Shown here: positions 32,435 to 44,098 of the stretch, piece after piece
How the letters are laid out: each line of letters starts with the position of its first letter
Position numbering within the stretch: position 1 is the first letter of the stretch
Origin: Escallonia rubra
Lineage: Eukaryota > Streptophyta > Magnoliopsida > Escalloniales > Escalloniaceae
Assembly: GCA_033065855.1 (NCBI GenBank)
Contig: JAVXUO010001560.1
Span: 124,001-188,000 of the forward strand
Length of the DNA stretch: 64,000 nucleotides
Reading direction: 5' to 3'
The notes under the pieces: model-generated
What the model was told of the DNA's origin: nothing
Database searches by the model: none
What the model saw: only the letters and a program-made list of their open reading frames with translations
Program-made: the position numbers and the translations under genes

Positions 32435-35400
32435 TCACAACGAAATTGTTCTTCGGAGCTGATATCTTGGTTCTGGAGTCAATCTACTCAGCAACATCTT
32501 GTCCAACTCCTGCAATGAAAAAGATTTATCAACGAGAAAACGGGCAGAGTTCAAATTGATGCACCAGATCCTTGTCTATGTGTTTGTCTGTGTACAGGCG
32601 CATATGTGCAGCTTGTGCGTGAGAGTCTCTTTAAACAATGAACCCCGGGGAAAAATCAAACTTGAAATAGATTATGACCTCCATCATAGAATCGAATAGT
32701 TTCATAAATCTACTTGAGAATAGTAGACAATAAGCAGTAAATTGCATTCACAGAAGACTAAGAGAGAAGAGGAAAACAAGAACCTTGGATAATAAATAGG
32801 AAAGAGTGGCACTAGTTCTGAAAAAGAATAGCACAACTTTCTGCAGTAGCAGAATTCACGACAGATAAGTTCAAAGCTCAATTTTGCACTCTTTACTTAG
32901 GTCTCACAAATATTTTGTAGGCTCTGCCCATTTTTTGTTTTCTTGGACACTGTTGTTATGTACGGAGTTGATATTCTTTTCTTAGGTGTACAGGAGTACT
33001 GTCTAAATAGAAATATCTAATATTTCATGGAAAAATAGTTTGGGTTTTAGTTTTTCCCCTCATACTGTTGTAGTTATTCACACCAGTTAAAAGTACAATT
33101 GTGATGCACTAAGGTCAGAAAAATGTGTCCAACCTTCCGAAAATTCAGCTGGACTCATAAAGAGAAAATTATGACAAGTCATGAACCAAATTTGATCTAC
33201 ATGAAGTATGGATATTGGACACGAAATCGAAATTTTTGAGATCTCCGGTTTACGTAGATGTAAATTTTGGGAAACTCAAATTACAGCCTAATAAGCAAAG
33301 CTCTATCCTTTTTGGTAATTTAGCATTTGATTGAAAAGAAAAAATTGTACATTTATTAACGGGCATACCCCTGAAAGTACTAGGAGGGCATGCCCAACTA
33401 ACCACACACAGAAAAAACACTAACTAGGGCCCCATGTACAAGATCGCAAGCTACACTCTTCCAAACCTAGTATCAGCATGCTGACCGTTGCATCCTCTTA
33501 CAAGCCCAAACAAGTCCGCATTTGCAGAAGTAAAAGAAACATCCAAAGTGGGGTCAAATAAGAGAAAATATGATAGAAACAATGGTTTAACGACGCGCAA
33601 AGGTGGTGAGGAGCGTACCTGGTCCATTCTCTTGCACCAAGGCTCACCCCTGGGAATTGATTGACCATTCCACCAGTAACATAGACTGAGGATCGCAACA
33701 AAAGCGCATCCAGAAAAAGTAGTCTTTTCACTCCTTCCAATGGTGGGAGAGAGGATTAACAACTCTGCATGTGCCCTCTCTCATGTTAGAAACTGGTCAA
33801 TACCAACAAAAATGCCGACGCTGACCACCCATGCCAATGTTCTGAACTTAGTGACCCCCCCTCTCCCTTCTCTTCTCTCTCTGAGACAAGCACATCTATT
33901 TCTCTTCCTCACCATCTCTGCCACTCATGTGCCGACAACCTATGTTGACTTCAACTCCCAATGCCGACCATTACTACTACAACAAATGTCAGACATATCG
34001 AGTGCCATTTAAGACGAATTGTTACCATTGGCTAAACTGAAAGCTTATATCTGTACAATTCCAAAGGCTGGTCTAATTCAGGACATGCATTGCATGATGT
34101 TGTTGGCTTCCTCTTTCAAGTCAGTATCTGTTGTTTTGAACAATATTTGTGCTTTGCACCAAAAAAAAAAAAAAATATTTGTGCTTTGCACCAACAAAAA
34201 AATAACAATATTTGTGGTACAATGTGATCATTTGCCTTGCGCATCAAAATTTTGCCTCTTTAGTTAGGAAATTCCTAATCACGGAATCTAAACTGAAATA
34301 TAAATTCCAAACAACGATTTGTTCCATCATATCTGTCAGACACCATTCCTGGGAAAAAGAAAAGAAAATCCTAACTTACTCGGCCAACTATGCGGATTAG
34401 GAGATCAATCCTAACCAATTTAACACCATTATTCGTGGCAGTTGTTAATAGGCATGTGATATAGTAACAAATTTCCACCATGTTGACACTTATGTGATGC
34501 TGGATGTTTTGTAAGAGATGCATTGGAAGATTTCTAGCCGTAATCCAATTATACTTTCTGTCCGTAATGGATCAGGTAAATGCAAGAAACGGAATAATTC
34601 GACCCGTTGCTTGACTGCCAAATATACTTTTTTGTGGATAACAAGTAGATGGGATTGAGTTTTGCAGTTTAAATGATGTGCATACATTTTTATGCAGGTC
34701 AAGGAAGTATGATGTGAAACCATAGTTATGAGGACAATCTCTCAGAAACTCGATGAATTCGCCGTCCATAGGGTAATTCAATTGATTAGTAATCATTCCA
34801 TTGCTCGTCCAAAGGCAGGCTATTCAATCGAGCAAAGTCTCCAAAAAATGAACCAGAAATGGGAATGGATTATGATTTCAACGGACAAAATTTAAGATTT
34901 AACACTGGTGACAAAGGATTTGAACAGCTAGCCTTAAAACCTTCAAGGTGAAGAGAGGTAGATTTATGCGAAAGATTCATCCATCATGTTTCATGCAAGA
35001 AGACTAGAAGAGTCTTTCTTAATAAAGAAGAAACTCCAAGCGGATCATGAGATGTTCTCACTGGATTGGAAAGATAGTTCAGGCAAGCCAAATAGCTTGA
35101 GGGGAAAGAAAGGTAATTTTACAAGATACATTTGGAGTATCCCACCAGAATTTAGTCTTAATACTGATTGTGCCGTAATTCGTGGTCCCTTTTAGTTAAC
35201 TGTTGTTTTCGTTTTATCCATGCTCTATTAAGAATAGGAATTAGTAGGTATTGGCCATTTTTGTTATGGACTGTAGAAGTGGGAGTGGGACACAAGATAA
35301 ATTTTTGCCAGGAGCTTGATTACCTAATTTCGATCAAGTTCTACAGGTGTAGTAGAACAAGCTCCACTCTCTTCTAGTCAACTTTGACCTGAAAGTCTGG

Positions 35401-38120
35401 GACTCTTTAGCTGTCAATACTTCGCAGTTGAGTTCTCGATCCCCAAGTCACCATCCCTTATATATTAATTTGTAGTCATTGACTCCTATCCAAATGTAAT
35501 GAAGAAACTTTCAAAGCTAGCAACTTCAATGTGTAATGCATCTATGTAGATGCACCCACCTTTCCAGCTTCTTTCTTTCCTTCAACTTTCAGAAAGGATA
35601 AAACCCTTCGACACCCACCATTAGATTTAGTACCAGTTACTTTATTAAGACCTCCTTTGCAAAATCATTGAACTATCTACCTAGAATACTCAACCTACCA
35701 CTACTAAGCGCCAACCACCCTTTAAACTATCATTCATGAGTACTGTCAACGGCACCCAGAACAGTCTCCAAACATCTCTCTTCCTTGACCACTTTACCGC
35801 TTGAACTCCTACCTTTGGTACCTAAATTTTCTACTACCTCTTCGACCATAACAATCAGCTATAATCAGGCCAAAATACGTACTCTAAAGTACCACTCTAA
35901 TTCTTAATAACAGAGGTCTGTAATCGATTTGTCTGGCCTAAACTTTGCCTTTAGAGGACAGCATTCAGGTTAATCATATGTTGTAGGCATACATGTTCAG
36001 TTGCTATTTTTCTTAAAAAATATATAACAGACAATGTTTCGATAATATAAAAACCATATGATTGTAGATATTTGAGTTAATTAGAAAAAGATAGACATCA
36101 ACACTAGAAAAAGATTTTGAAAGGTCTCTTAAAGAAGACAAATGGCTTTATCACACGTATAGAAGATTCTCGGCGTAAGAGTCTAATAATATGGCTGGGA
36201 TGTGACATCGAACGTCAAAGCTTTTACTACAATGTAGAAAGAGTTTGGATAAGAAGCAGTATTAAAAACTTAATATAAAGTTTAAGTGAAACTATGGAAC
36301 TTTAGACCACCTCGTGATGTTTCCCGGACTTGGTGCAAACACTGATGATGAAATGTCAAATTCAAAAACTTGTTCATTGCAGAGTGGGGAATGAGAAGTT
36401 TACATGGTTGTGGCTTGATAATTGGATGCCTTGTGGACCTCTTACTGCTCATTGGGGCCCAAGGATCGTATATGACGCTGTCAGTAATCAATATGCTAAG
36501 GCGTTTGCAATTATCCCTAATGGTGACTCGCAATTGCCAACCCTTAGATCTCAGGCTTTAAGAAGTTGGTACTATGTTCGTCAAATGCAGAGGTGGAGGA
36601 AAGTGATTCCATTAGATGAGCACTCACCCCTAATCGTAAATTCTCTATCAAGTCCACCTGGGATGCAATGAGAACAACGAAACTGATATGGCTCAATCGC
36701 CATGTGCTGCAATTGAAGGCTTGGAATCTTATAGTAGATAATAGTTGTCCTCAGTGTCTACAACAGTGTATGGATCACCTGTTTCTGTGCCAAGTATTTC
36801 AACAGTTGCAGCTCACCTGAAGTTATTCCAGTTGGCCACAACTACTGCAGTTTGCAACTGCTAAATTTCAAGGAAAGGGTTATTCATGCTAGACTTGGTA
36901 ATTTAGTTATCGCAATCACTATGTACGAGATTTAAAGGGAGCAAAATAGTAGAAAATTAACAATATCCAGAGACCTGCTGAATAAAAGGAGTAATTGGCT
37001 ATCAGTCATATGTTCGCTTTGCAGTAGCTGAATTGTAGTTAAGAGTCTTTGGTGAACCCCTCTATTAGGATGTACTTGTTTGAGCTTACAATAAAATAAA
37101 AGGAACATTAACTCGAAAGACAAAAAAGAGATAAAGTTGACAGAAAATGCTGCTACTAGTCATGTGTTATTAACTGCACAAATTGGTATTTGGTGGAAAT
37201 AAGACAAACAGTCAATTGGGAAAGATAAGCATTCATGGAAGAAAATTAAGTCAAATGACATAAACACAAACCCCATGCATCAGAGAGATGATGGAACCCC
37301 AACCTTCTCTCTATTCAGCTTCATATTTTCCTCTTCAAGACGTGAAATCTTAGTCACCAGCTCATTGTGATAAGCCTGCACATTAGCACATGACTCGGTT
37401 AATGACAAAGTTAACCAATTTGGGCATGCACGAGGTAGAAAATAAAGAAAAACACATTGAGTAGCCTGCCTGTTTTCTAGCTCGCGAAAGTGCAGCAGAT
37501 TCCCTGTTCTTGATCTTTCTCTTTAGCCTCCTCTCAAGAGTCTTCTCAAACGCATCTGCACCACCCCTCTTCCCACTCGGGGTTGGTGTATCCGATAGTC
37601 CGTCAATCGAAGTAGACGGTGACAACCCTATATGCCCAGTATATGTTTGTGTTGCCAATGCATTTTCCAAACCCATGGTGGATTCTAGAGAAGCTTCAGC
37701 AACATATAGCCCCGCTTTTACCAAAAATTCCTCCAATGTCATCTCACCAAGAGTTGCCTCTCTCCCTTGACCATTCATTTCCTCAACATCTCTCATTTTC
37801 TGCCCTTGTTGAATTTCCCTCCACACTTCATTAACTGTCTTCCCACTAAACGCCCTAACTAGCGACAGGCTGGCCTGACGCTTAAATGAATACGCTGAAG
37901 ACGAACTATCTACGGTCATATCATTCGACTGATTAGCCTCGGACTTCAACACGTTTTTAATCAGTTCATCAAGGTTCATGCTGCCCAGTGGTTTACCCAA
38001 GGCTCCTAATTGGTTCTCGACTTCATCTAGGGATAGGCTATACCATGAAATTTGCCTCCCCAATGGCTGTAAAGAGGATTGTTGGTCACTCCCATGAAAA
38101 CCCATTGTCTGAATCCCCAT
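32435..38120 (-). CDS. Group A bZIP transcription factor, ABI5/AREB-like, 265 aa
   Basis: Nuclear DNA-binding protein of the clade that binds ABA-response elements (ACGT core) and is switched on by SnRK2 kinases. Coding exons on the minus strand: 38120-37470 (217 codons), 37375-37304 (24) and 32509-32435 (24 plus TGA). Phases are all 0. Start MGIQTMG; C1 at 22-50 (RQISWYSLSLDEVENQLG...SMNLDEL); C2 at 80-103 with RQAS; C3 at 123-137 (LGEMTLEEFLVKAG); basic region about 194-215 with N205-x7-R213; zipper leucines L223, L230, L237 (R213-x9-L); C4 at 252-265 (TPEPRYQLRRTISL). All four conserved phosphorylation-site regions of the family are present. Length fits the short AREB3/EEL/ABI5-like 2 members, which it resembles more than ABI5 itself; I do not assign an orthologue. 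Intron 1 (37376-37469) uses a GC donor. Intron 2 is 4.8 kb. Confidence 0.93.
32510..37303 (-). other. 4.8 kb last intron of the bZIP gene
   Basis: Donor GT at 37303-37302 and acceptor AG at 32511-32510 on the minus strand. It separates the zipper from the conserved C4 tail. Apart from a LINE fragment (36290-36860) and a short A-rich duplication (about 34145-34220, ATATTTGTGCTTTGCACCAA twice), I see no identifiable element. Confidence 0.85.
36290..36860 (+). mobile_element. L1-type LINE fragment (zf-RVT region)
   Basis: Reads PRDVSRTW, then CRVGNEKFTWLWLDNWMPCG (36380-36435), GPRIVYDAVSN (36460-36490), and in a shifted frame STWDAMRTT (about 36650), then CPQCLQQCMDHLFLC (about 36750-36790). 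This is the end of ORF2 of plant L1 LINEs with the Cys/His zinc-binding motif. It is on the strand opposite to the bZIP gene and has frameshifts. Confidence 0.8.
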
Positions 38121-38660
38121 TCACCAGTCTTTGACCCTGCCCGCAACCTACTTTATGTAGAATATAGGACCCATTTCAAACTAAAGATCATTGAGCACTT
38201 GCTTGTGACCCAAAAAATATGATCTTTTTCCCCACTAATTGGTTAATTAACAAATTTCTGACTGATCCTCAAAACCCTAAAAACGTAATGGCATTGACAT
38301 GCAGAAGTATACAAAATAAAGGGATATGAAGAAAGAGGCACAACGGTAAGGTACCGAAATCAGATCAGATTGAAGATAAAAAATGAAACCCGTTGAAACT
38401 TCACAAATCAAATTGCATCAGAACAAAGCTCGAGACAAACTGTGAAAGGGTCTAAAAAGGGAAGGGATGGATGGATGAGTGAGGGAGAGGAGTGAGCATT
38501 ATATTGAAAATTATAATCAGAAAAAAACCCGATATGATTAAAAGAATCTTATACCTGGCACAACCCAAGAAGATCTGATGCGAATCTCGCAGACGAGGGG
38601 AAAAGCGGAGGTTTGTCCCCTTCGATTGTTCGTACAGCTCCAAGTAAAACCCACGTAGAA
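38121..38660 (-). other. 5' leader of the bZIP gene, possible leader intron
   Basis: A donor-like CCAG|GTATAA lies at 38554 on the minus strand and an acceptor-like GGGCAG ends at 38137, 16 bases before the ATG. They could bound a roughly 0.4 kb leader intron, but the pyrimidine tract is poor. No clear TATA box. Confidence 0.3.
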
Positions 38661-39134
38661 GGGAGTCCTATTCGTTATTTGTCGCTAAAAGATCGATATC
38701 TACTTATATTTTTAGCAATAAAAATTATAAATAAACAAAAAATAGTATGCGATCAATTGAAGGAATGACAATTGTTCGTTGGGTTGTAGGAATTAGCTTA
38801 CGGTCCAAGTATAGCGACAACTACAAGACATTTCCAAATTCTCCCATTTAGCAGAACGAGAGACTTATAGTTTTATAGTTGTTCTAAGTTATCACTATAG
38901 ATAGACCTGGCAAAAATGGGTCCATGCCCATGGGTCAACCCAAACTACTGAAAAAATGGGGTACGGACACCAAAATGAGAGGCCCGTTGAAATTTTATCC
39001 GTACCTGAACAGTCCCGTAAATTACGATTCGGTCTGGGTCGGATACGGGTTACCCAAGTTGCTTTAATATATAAGCGAATTTAGAGTTTCAGCAGTTCAC
39101 TTATCCCTTTAGTCTTCTTTTGTTATCTCTACTG

Positions 39135-39135
<1 letters not shown>

Positions 39136-39178
<43 letters not shown>

Positions 39179-39188
39179 TTCTCTCTCG
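39136..39188. repeat. (CT)n microsatellite
   Basis: About 16 uninterrupted CT units followed by imperfect ones. Confidence 0.95.
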
Positions 39189-39527
39189 CACAGTTAGCTC
39201 AACCGACGACCACACTACTCACATCAAGTCCTTGACGGTGCCATCGTCCCTCTCACGCTCAATGGCTCACAGATCCGCTATAATCATCGTCACTCCATCA
39301 CCGCAACACCACCTTTCGCTTCCACCGTCACGACCGCAGAGGCACTGCCCACTCTTCACCGTGACTGTCGTTGTTTGAAGGCCTTATCTTTGACTTGACC
39401 AGATCTACCTTCTCAAAGTCGACCTGACTATTAAATCAACTAGATCTACCTCAACTAGATCTACCTTGTATTATTTTTGTTAACTGCATGAATTTTCCTA
39501 CTTAAAGTTTAGGATTTGAAATTTTTT

Positions 39528-39880
39528 GGGTAGGTCAAGGTTTTGACTAACCATCCGGTAACCTTGGGGGTTAACCGGCCAGTTGGTCAGTGGGTTAAAA
39601 TTTTAGGATTTCCAATTTTTTGGAAAGGTCTGACTAACCGTCTGGTAACCTTGGGGGTTAACTAGTCGGTTGGTCAGTGGGTTTACGATTTAAAAGGCTA
39701 GAGAATTCTGGATAGTCAAAAGTTTCTGACTAACCTTCTAGTAACCTAGAGAGCAAACTAGTCGGTTGGTCAGTGGGTTTACGGTTTTGAATGAGAAAAA
39801 TTATGGGAAAGTTATATTCCTAACTAACCGTCAGGTAATCCAATGGATGAACCGCCCGGTTGGTCAGTGGGTTTTAAGGT
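39528..39880. repeat. Four tandem repeats of about 95-115 bp
   Basis: Each unit has GACTAACC (or ACTAACCGTC), GGTAACCTTGGGGGTTAAC and GGTTGGTCAGTGGGTTT, with rising divergence. A similar CGGCCAGTTAGTCAATG motif is at about 53110 inside the LTR-like DNA on the other side of the Tat element. Confidence 0.8.
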
Positions 39881-40845
39881 TTAGGGTATAAGCCATATAG
39901 CACCTACTCACTAGTGGTCTGATCGAGAGCACGAAAAACTAGCCGGCAAGTCAGTCTTCCCCTCTTTGTGAGATTATCAGCTAGCTTACAGAATATTGGC
40001 TAGTTCCCTTGCCAATATGTCGTATGTCAAAATAGGCATTCTCCCATAAAAAGGGTCCGGGTGTGTGATTTCTCTCTTAACGCAGGTTTAAGGTCATTCA
40101 TTCGGCTCGACTTGTTTATAATATCTCCCACTCGTAACTTAGGTAGTTAATAATTGGTGATCACCAGTACGTGTACAAGTCATTTAATAAACTAAGAAAC
40201 CAGGACGTTCCTTTAGTACGAGCCCTTGGAACTGAGGGTACAGTCAAATTCGTCTCATAACTAGGAAGTTCGGGGTTTCAACCATTACCCTCTAGTGGGT
40301 GAGTTAGGGACAAACGTGTACATGTGTGAGGCATGAAATAAGAGCACAATTATCACAGTTACAGCACATTGTACATGTTATACAACACAAAATAGAACAT
40401 TTTCAAGTTTATTCCTCTTAATTTTTAGTCCCCAGTAGAGTTGCCACCGTAGCGAACGACCTCAAAAAAAAAAATCCTAAAACCTGAAAAATAACTCTAA
40501 AAAATGTCCAAAGGACTATTACTCTATTGAAAACAAAGAAATGGGTCCGAGGACTAAGTTATACGACGGAAAGGTGTTAGGCACCCGCCATAAAACTTTC
40601 GGTCTCTACTTCATTTCTATTGATTTTTGAGTTTTCCAACATATATATACATAAACGTATAAAAGAACCCTAAGTCTAATTCTATATTATTGGCTTGAAC
40701 TCAACATCAGAGTTCGAATGACCTACATATCTGGTCGGACAAATCAAAATCAAAACTATCGTAGTTCGACTCGGATCCTACGGAAGGCAACCTACACATC
40801 GGTCTTAGACTCAAACTATGAAAAAGGCCTCTTTTTGATAGTTTG

Positions 40846-41258
40846 TGTTACTACTTAAATCTTGATCGGGACCACATCTAGGAAATGAGCCTGCAAAATA
40901 GAAACACAGAGTGACCACCGGGGATGTTCCGGTGGAGGCAGCTCCGATGCTAAAATCAGAACGACGCTACTAGGGTAGGATTATGAATAGCTGAAAATGC
41001 ACTGAGTGCTTGTGTGTGATCTTGTCTGTGTACCTGCGTATCTGCCCAATATATTGGTCATTTCCAGACTCCTCTCTTCTTTAGAACTCCTTTCTGATTA
41101 TCCTTCTTGTAGAAGAGCCATGTTAGGACTCTTCCTTTAGCACATGAGTCCTTAACTGCTTCTATCACCTCTCTTAGGTTCTATCCCGATATAGTCCACT
41201 CAGAGTCAACCATGCCACGTGTAATTAGACGGTTGGGTGGGTATATTTAGCCATATCA
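40846..41258 (-). repeat. 3' LTR of the Tat element
   Basis: On the minus strand begins TGATATGGCTAAATATA and ends AGTAGTAACA. Same length and order as the 5' LTR. Confidence 0.95.
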
Positions 41259-41260
41259 TA

Positions 41261-41280
41261 ATGCCCCCTCTCTTTGGCGA
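41261..41280 (-). other. Polypurine tract of the Tat element
   Basis: Reads AAAGAGAGGGGGCATT on the minus strand directly before the 3' LTR; start site of plus-strand DNA synthesis. Confidence 0.8.
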
Positions 41281-41356
41281 TTCCCTCAAGTGAACAGTTA
41301 AAGGCATATGGTGTAGAAAACCGACCAAAAATAATTTAGCCACGAATTTTCCATGT

Positions 41357-43680
41357 CCGTTGTTCAGAGGTATTTTTGAGTGTTTTAACACTTAAAATTT
41401 TATGCTCGGAATATCTAGTCGGGCATCCTAGTCGGGATGTCTGGTCAGATGTTCTGGTTGGGACATCTGGTTGGGCGTCTTGGTTGGGACGTCTGGTCGG
41501 GCATCCTGCTCGGGAGGCCTGCTCGAGCATCCTGCTCAGGAGGCCTGTTTGATCATCCCTGCTCAAGTGGTCTTTGGTCAGGCGTCCTAGTCGGATGTCT
41601 GCTCGGGAACCCTGCTCAGGAGACCTCGTTGATCATCCCTGCTCGAGTGGTCTGCCCGGGTCTTCTGCTCGGGGTCTCTGGTTAGGCGTCCTGGTTGGGA
41701 TGTCTGGTCGGGCATCCTGCTCGGGAGGCCTGGTTGATCATCCCTGCTCAAGTGGTCTTTGGTCAGGCGTCCTAGTCGAATGTCTGGTCGGGCATCCTGC
41801 TCGGGAACCCTGGTCAGGAACCCTGCTTGGGAGACCTCGTTGATCATCCCTGATCGAGTGGTCTGCCCGGGTCTTCTGCTCGGGGTCTCTTGTCAGGCGT
41901 CCTGGTCGGGATGTCTGGTCGGGCATCCTGCTTGGGAGGCCTGGTCGGGCATCCTACTCGGGAGGCCTGGTTGATCATTCCTGCTCAAGTTGTCTTTGGT
42001 CAGGCGTCCTAGTCGGATGTCCGGTCGGGCATCCTGCTCGGGAACCCTGGCCGGGAACCTGATCAAAAGACCTGCTCGGGAGGCCTGGTTGATCATTCCT
42101 GACCAGACATCCGTTGTTCAGAGGTATTTTTGAGTGTTTTAACACTCAAAATTTTATGCTCGGAATATCTAGTCGGGCATCCTAGTCGGGATGTCTGGTC
42201 GGATGTTCTGGTTGGGACATCTGGTCGGGCGTCCTAGTCGAGACGTCTGGTCGGGCATCCTGCTCGGGAGGCCTGGTCGAGCATCCTGCTCAGGAGGCCT
42301 GTTTGATCATCCCTGCTCAAGTGGTCTTTGGTCAGGCGTCCTAGTCGGATGTCTGCTCGGGAACCCTGCTCAGGAGACCTCGTTGATCATCCCTGCTCGA
42401 GTGGTCTGCCCGGGTCTTCTGCTCGGGGTCTCTGGTTAGGCGTCCTGGTTGGGATGTCTGGTCGGGCATCCTGCTCGGGAGGCCTGGTTAATCATCCCTG
42501 CTCAAGTGGTCTTTGTACAGGCGTCTTAGTCGGATGTCTGGTCGGACATCCTACTCGGGAACCCTGGTCAGGAACCCTGCTTGGGAGACCTCGTTGATCA
42601 TCCCTGATCGAGTGGTCTGCCCGGGTCTTCTGCTCGGGGTCTCTTGTCAGGCGTCCTGGTCGGGATGTCGGGTCGGGCATCCTGCTTGGGAGGCCTGGTC
42701 GGGCATCCTGCTCGGGAGGCCTGGTTGATCATTCCTGCTCAAGTTGTCTTTGGTCAGGCGTCCTAGTCGGATGTCCGGTCGGGCATCCTGCTCGGGAACC
42801 CTGGTCGGGAACCTGATCAAAAGACCTGCTCGGGAACCCTGGTCGGGAACCTGATCAAAAGACCTGCTCGGGAGGCCTGGTTGATCATTCCTGACCAGAC
42901 ATCCGTTGTTCAGAGGTATTTTTGAGTGTTTTAACACTCAAAATTTTATGCTCGGAATATCTAGTCGGGCATCCTAGTCGGGATGTCTGGTCGGATGTTC
43001 TGGTGGGGACATCTGGTCGGGCGGCCTAGTCGAGACGTCTGGTTGGGCATCCTTCTTGGGAGGCCTGGTCGAGCATCCTGCTCAGGACGCCTGTTTGATC
43101 ATCCCTGCTCAAGTGGTCTTTGGTCAGGCGTCCTAGTCGGATGTCTGCTCGGGAACCCTGCTCAGGAGACCTCGTTGATCATCCCTGCTCGAGTGGTCTG
43201 CTCGGGTCTTCTGCTCAGCGTCTCTGGTCCGGCATCTTGGTCGGGAGGCCTGGTCGGGCATCCTGTTCGGGAGGCCTGGTTAATCATCCCTGCTCAAGTG
43301 GTCTTTGGTCAGGCGTCTTAGTCGGATGTCTGGTCGGGCATCCTGCTCGGGAACCCTGGTCAGGAACCCTGCTTGGGAGACCTCGTTGATCATCCCTGAT
43401 CGAGTGGTCTGCCCGGGTCTTCTGCTCGGGGTCTCTGGTCGGGAGTCCTGGTCCGGACGTCTGGTTGGGCATCCTTCTTGGGAGGCCTGGTCGGGCATCC
43501 TGCTCAGGAGCCCTGGTTGATCATTCCTGCTCAAGTTGTCTTTGGTCAGGCGTCCTAGTCGGATGTCCGGTCGGGCATCCTGCTCGGGAACCCTGGCCGG
43601 GAACCTGATCAAAAGACCTGCTCGGGAACCCTGATCAAAAGACCTGGTCGGGAGCCCTGGCCGGGAATCCTGGATTGGCA
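41357..43680. repeat. Three-copy super-repeat built of GGGCATCCTGCTCGGGAGG-like units
   Basis: Super-units start with CCGTTGTTCAGAGGTATTTT at 41357, 42111 and 42903 (periods 754 and 792; the third is partial). Inside each, a roughly 20-26 bp GC-rich unit with TCGGGCATCC, CTCGGGA and GGCCTGGT recurs dozens of times, some as TGATCATCCCTGCTC variants. Its open readings on both strands are by-products of the repeat. It forms the non-coding region of the Tat element next to the 3' LTR and the upstream flank of the antisense gene. Confidence 0.93.
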
Positions 43681-43940
43681 CATTGTGCTCGGGCAGTCTG
43701 CTAGGTTTATGTGCTCAAGCACTCTGCTCGGGCAATCTGCTCGGGCACTCTGCCCGGGCACTCTGCTCAGGAAGTTGTTGTCTTGCCACGTGTTAGGGAT
43801 TAATGCAATTGTAACGGTCATTTAGCCGCCAAAATTGAGGCGGTTAAATTTTGAATTTCAAAGTTTAATACTCCGGGAAACGGGTCAGACGTGTGTCTTA
43901 AATGTTGCCGCCTTTATAATGGTGGTTACTCTAACTCCCA

Positions 43941-43953
43941 TCTATATATATTT
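43941..43953 (+). promoter_or_regulatory. TATA box for the antisense gene
   Basis: TCTATATATATTT lies about 150 bases before the antisense ATG, just outside the tandem repeat, in a setting (pyrimidine-rich CTCCTCACTCTC downstream) typical of a plant core promoter. Confidence 0.6.
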
Positions 43954-44098
43954 GGGGTTCTACTCCTCATTTGCCCCCTGCTCCTCACTCTCATTCTGTT
44001 CGGCTCATCTTAAACAAGTAAGTTCCTCTTCGCCTTTTCTTGCTCGGCACATATCTATTTCCTTTTAGTAGCACTAAATATCATAGTCTTTTTAGAAC

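Noticed and set aside
33451-33762. 103-codon minus-strand reading in the bZIP last intron
   Set aside because: No recognised domain, lies within an intron of a well-supported gene, and overlaps another reading in a different frame.
38895-39065. GACCTGGCAAAAATGGGTC start and GGGTCGGATACGGGTTACCC end, like a hAT MITE
   Set aside because: I could not find a convincing second terminal repeat or an 8-bp duplication.
41437-43681. Many overlapping open readings of 60-130 codons on both strands (SRPTRHPDQ- and GHPAREA-like)
   Set aside because: All arise from the GC-rich tandem repeat whose unit lacks stops; no start context, no conserved domain.
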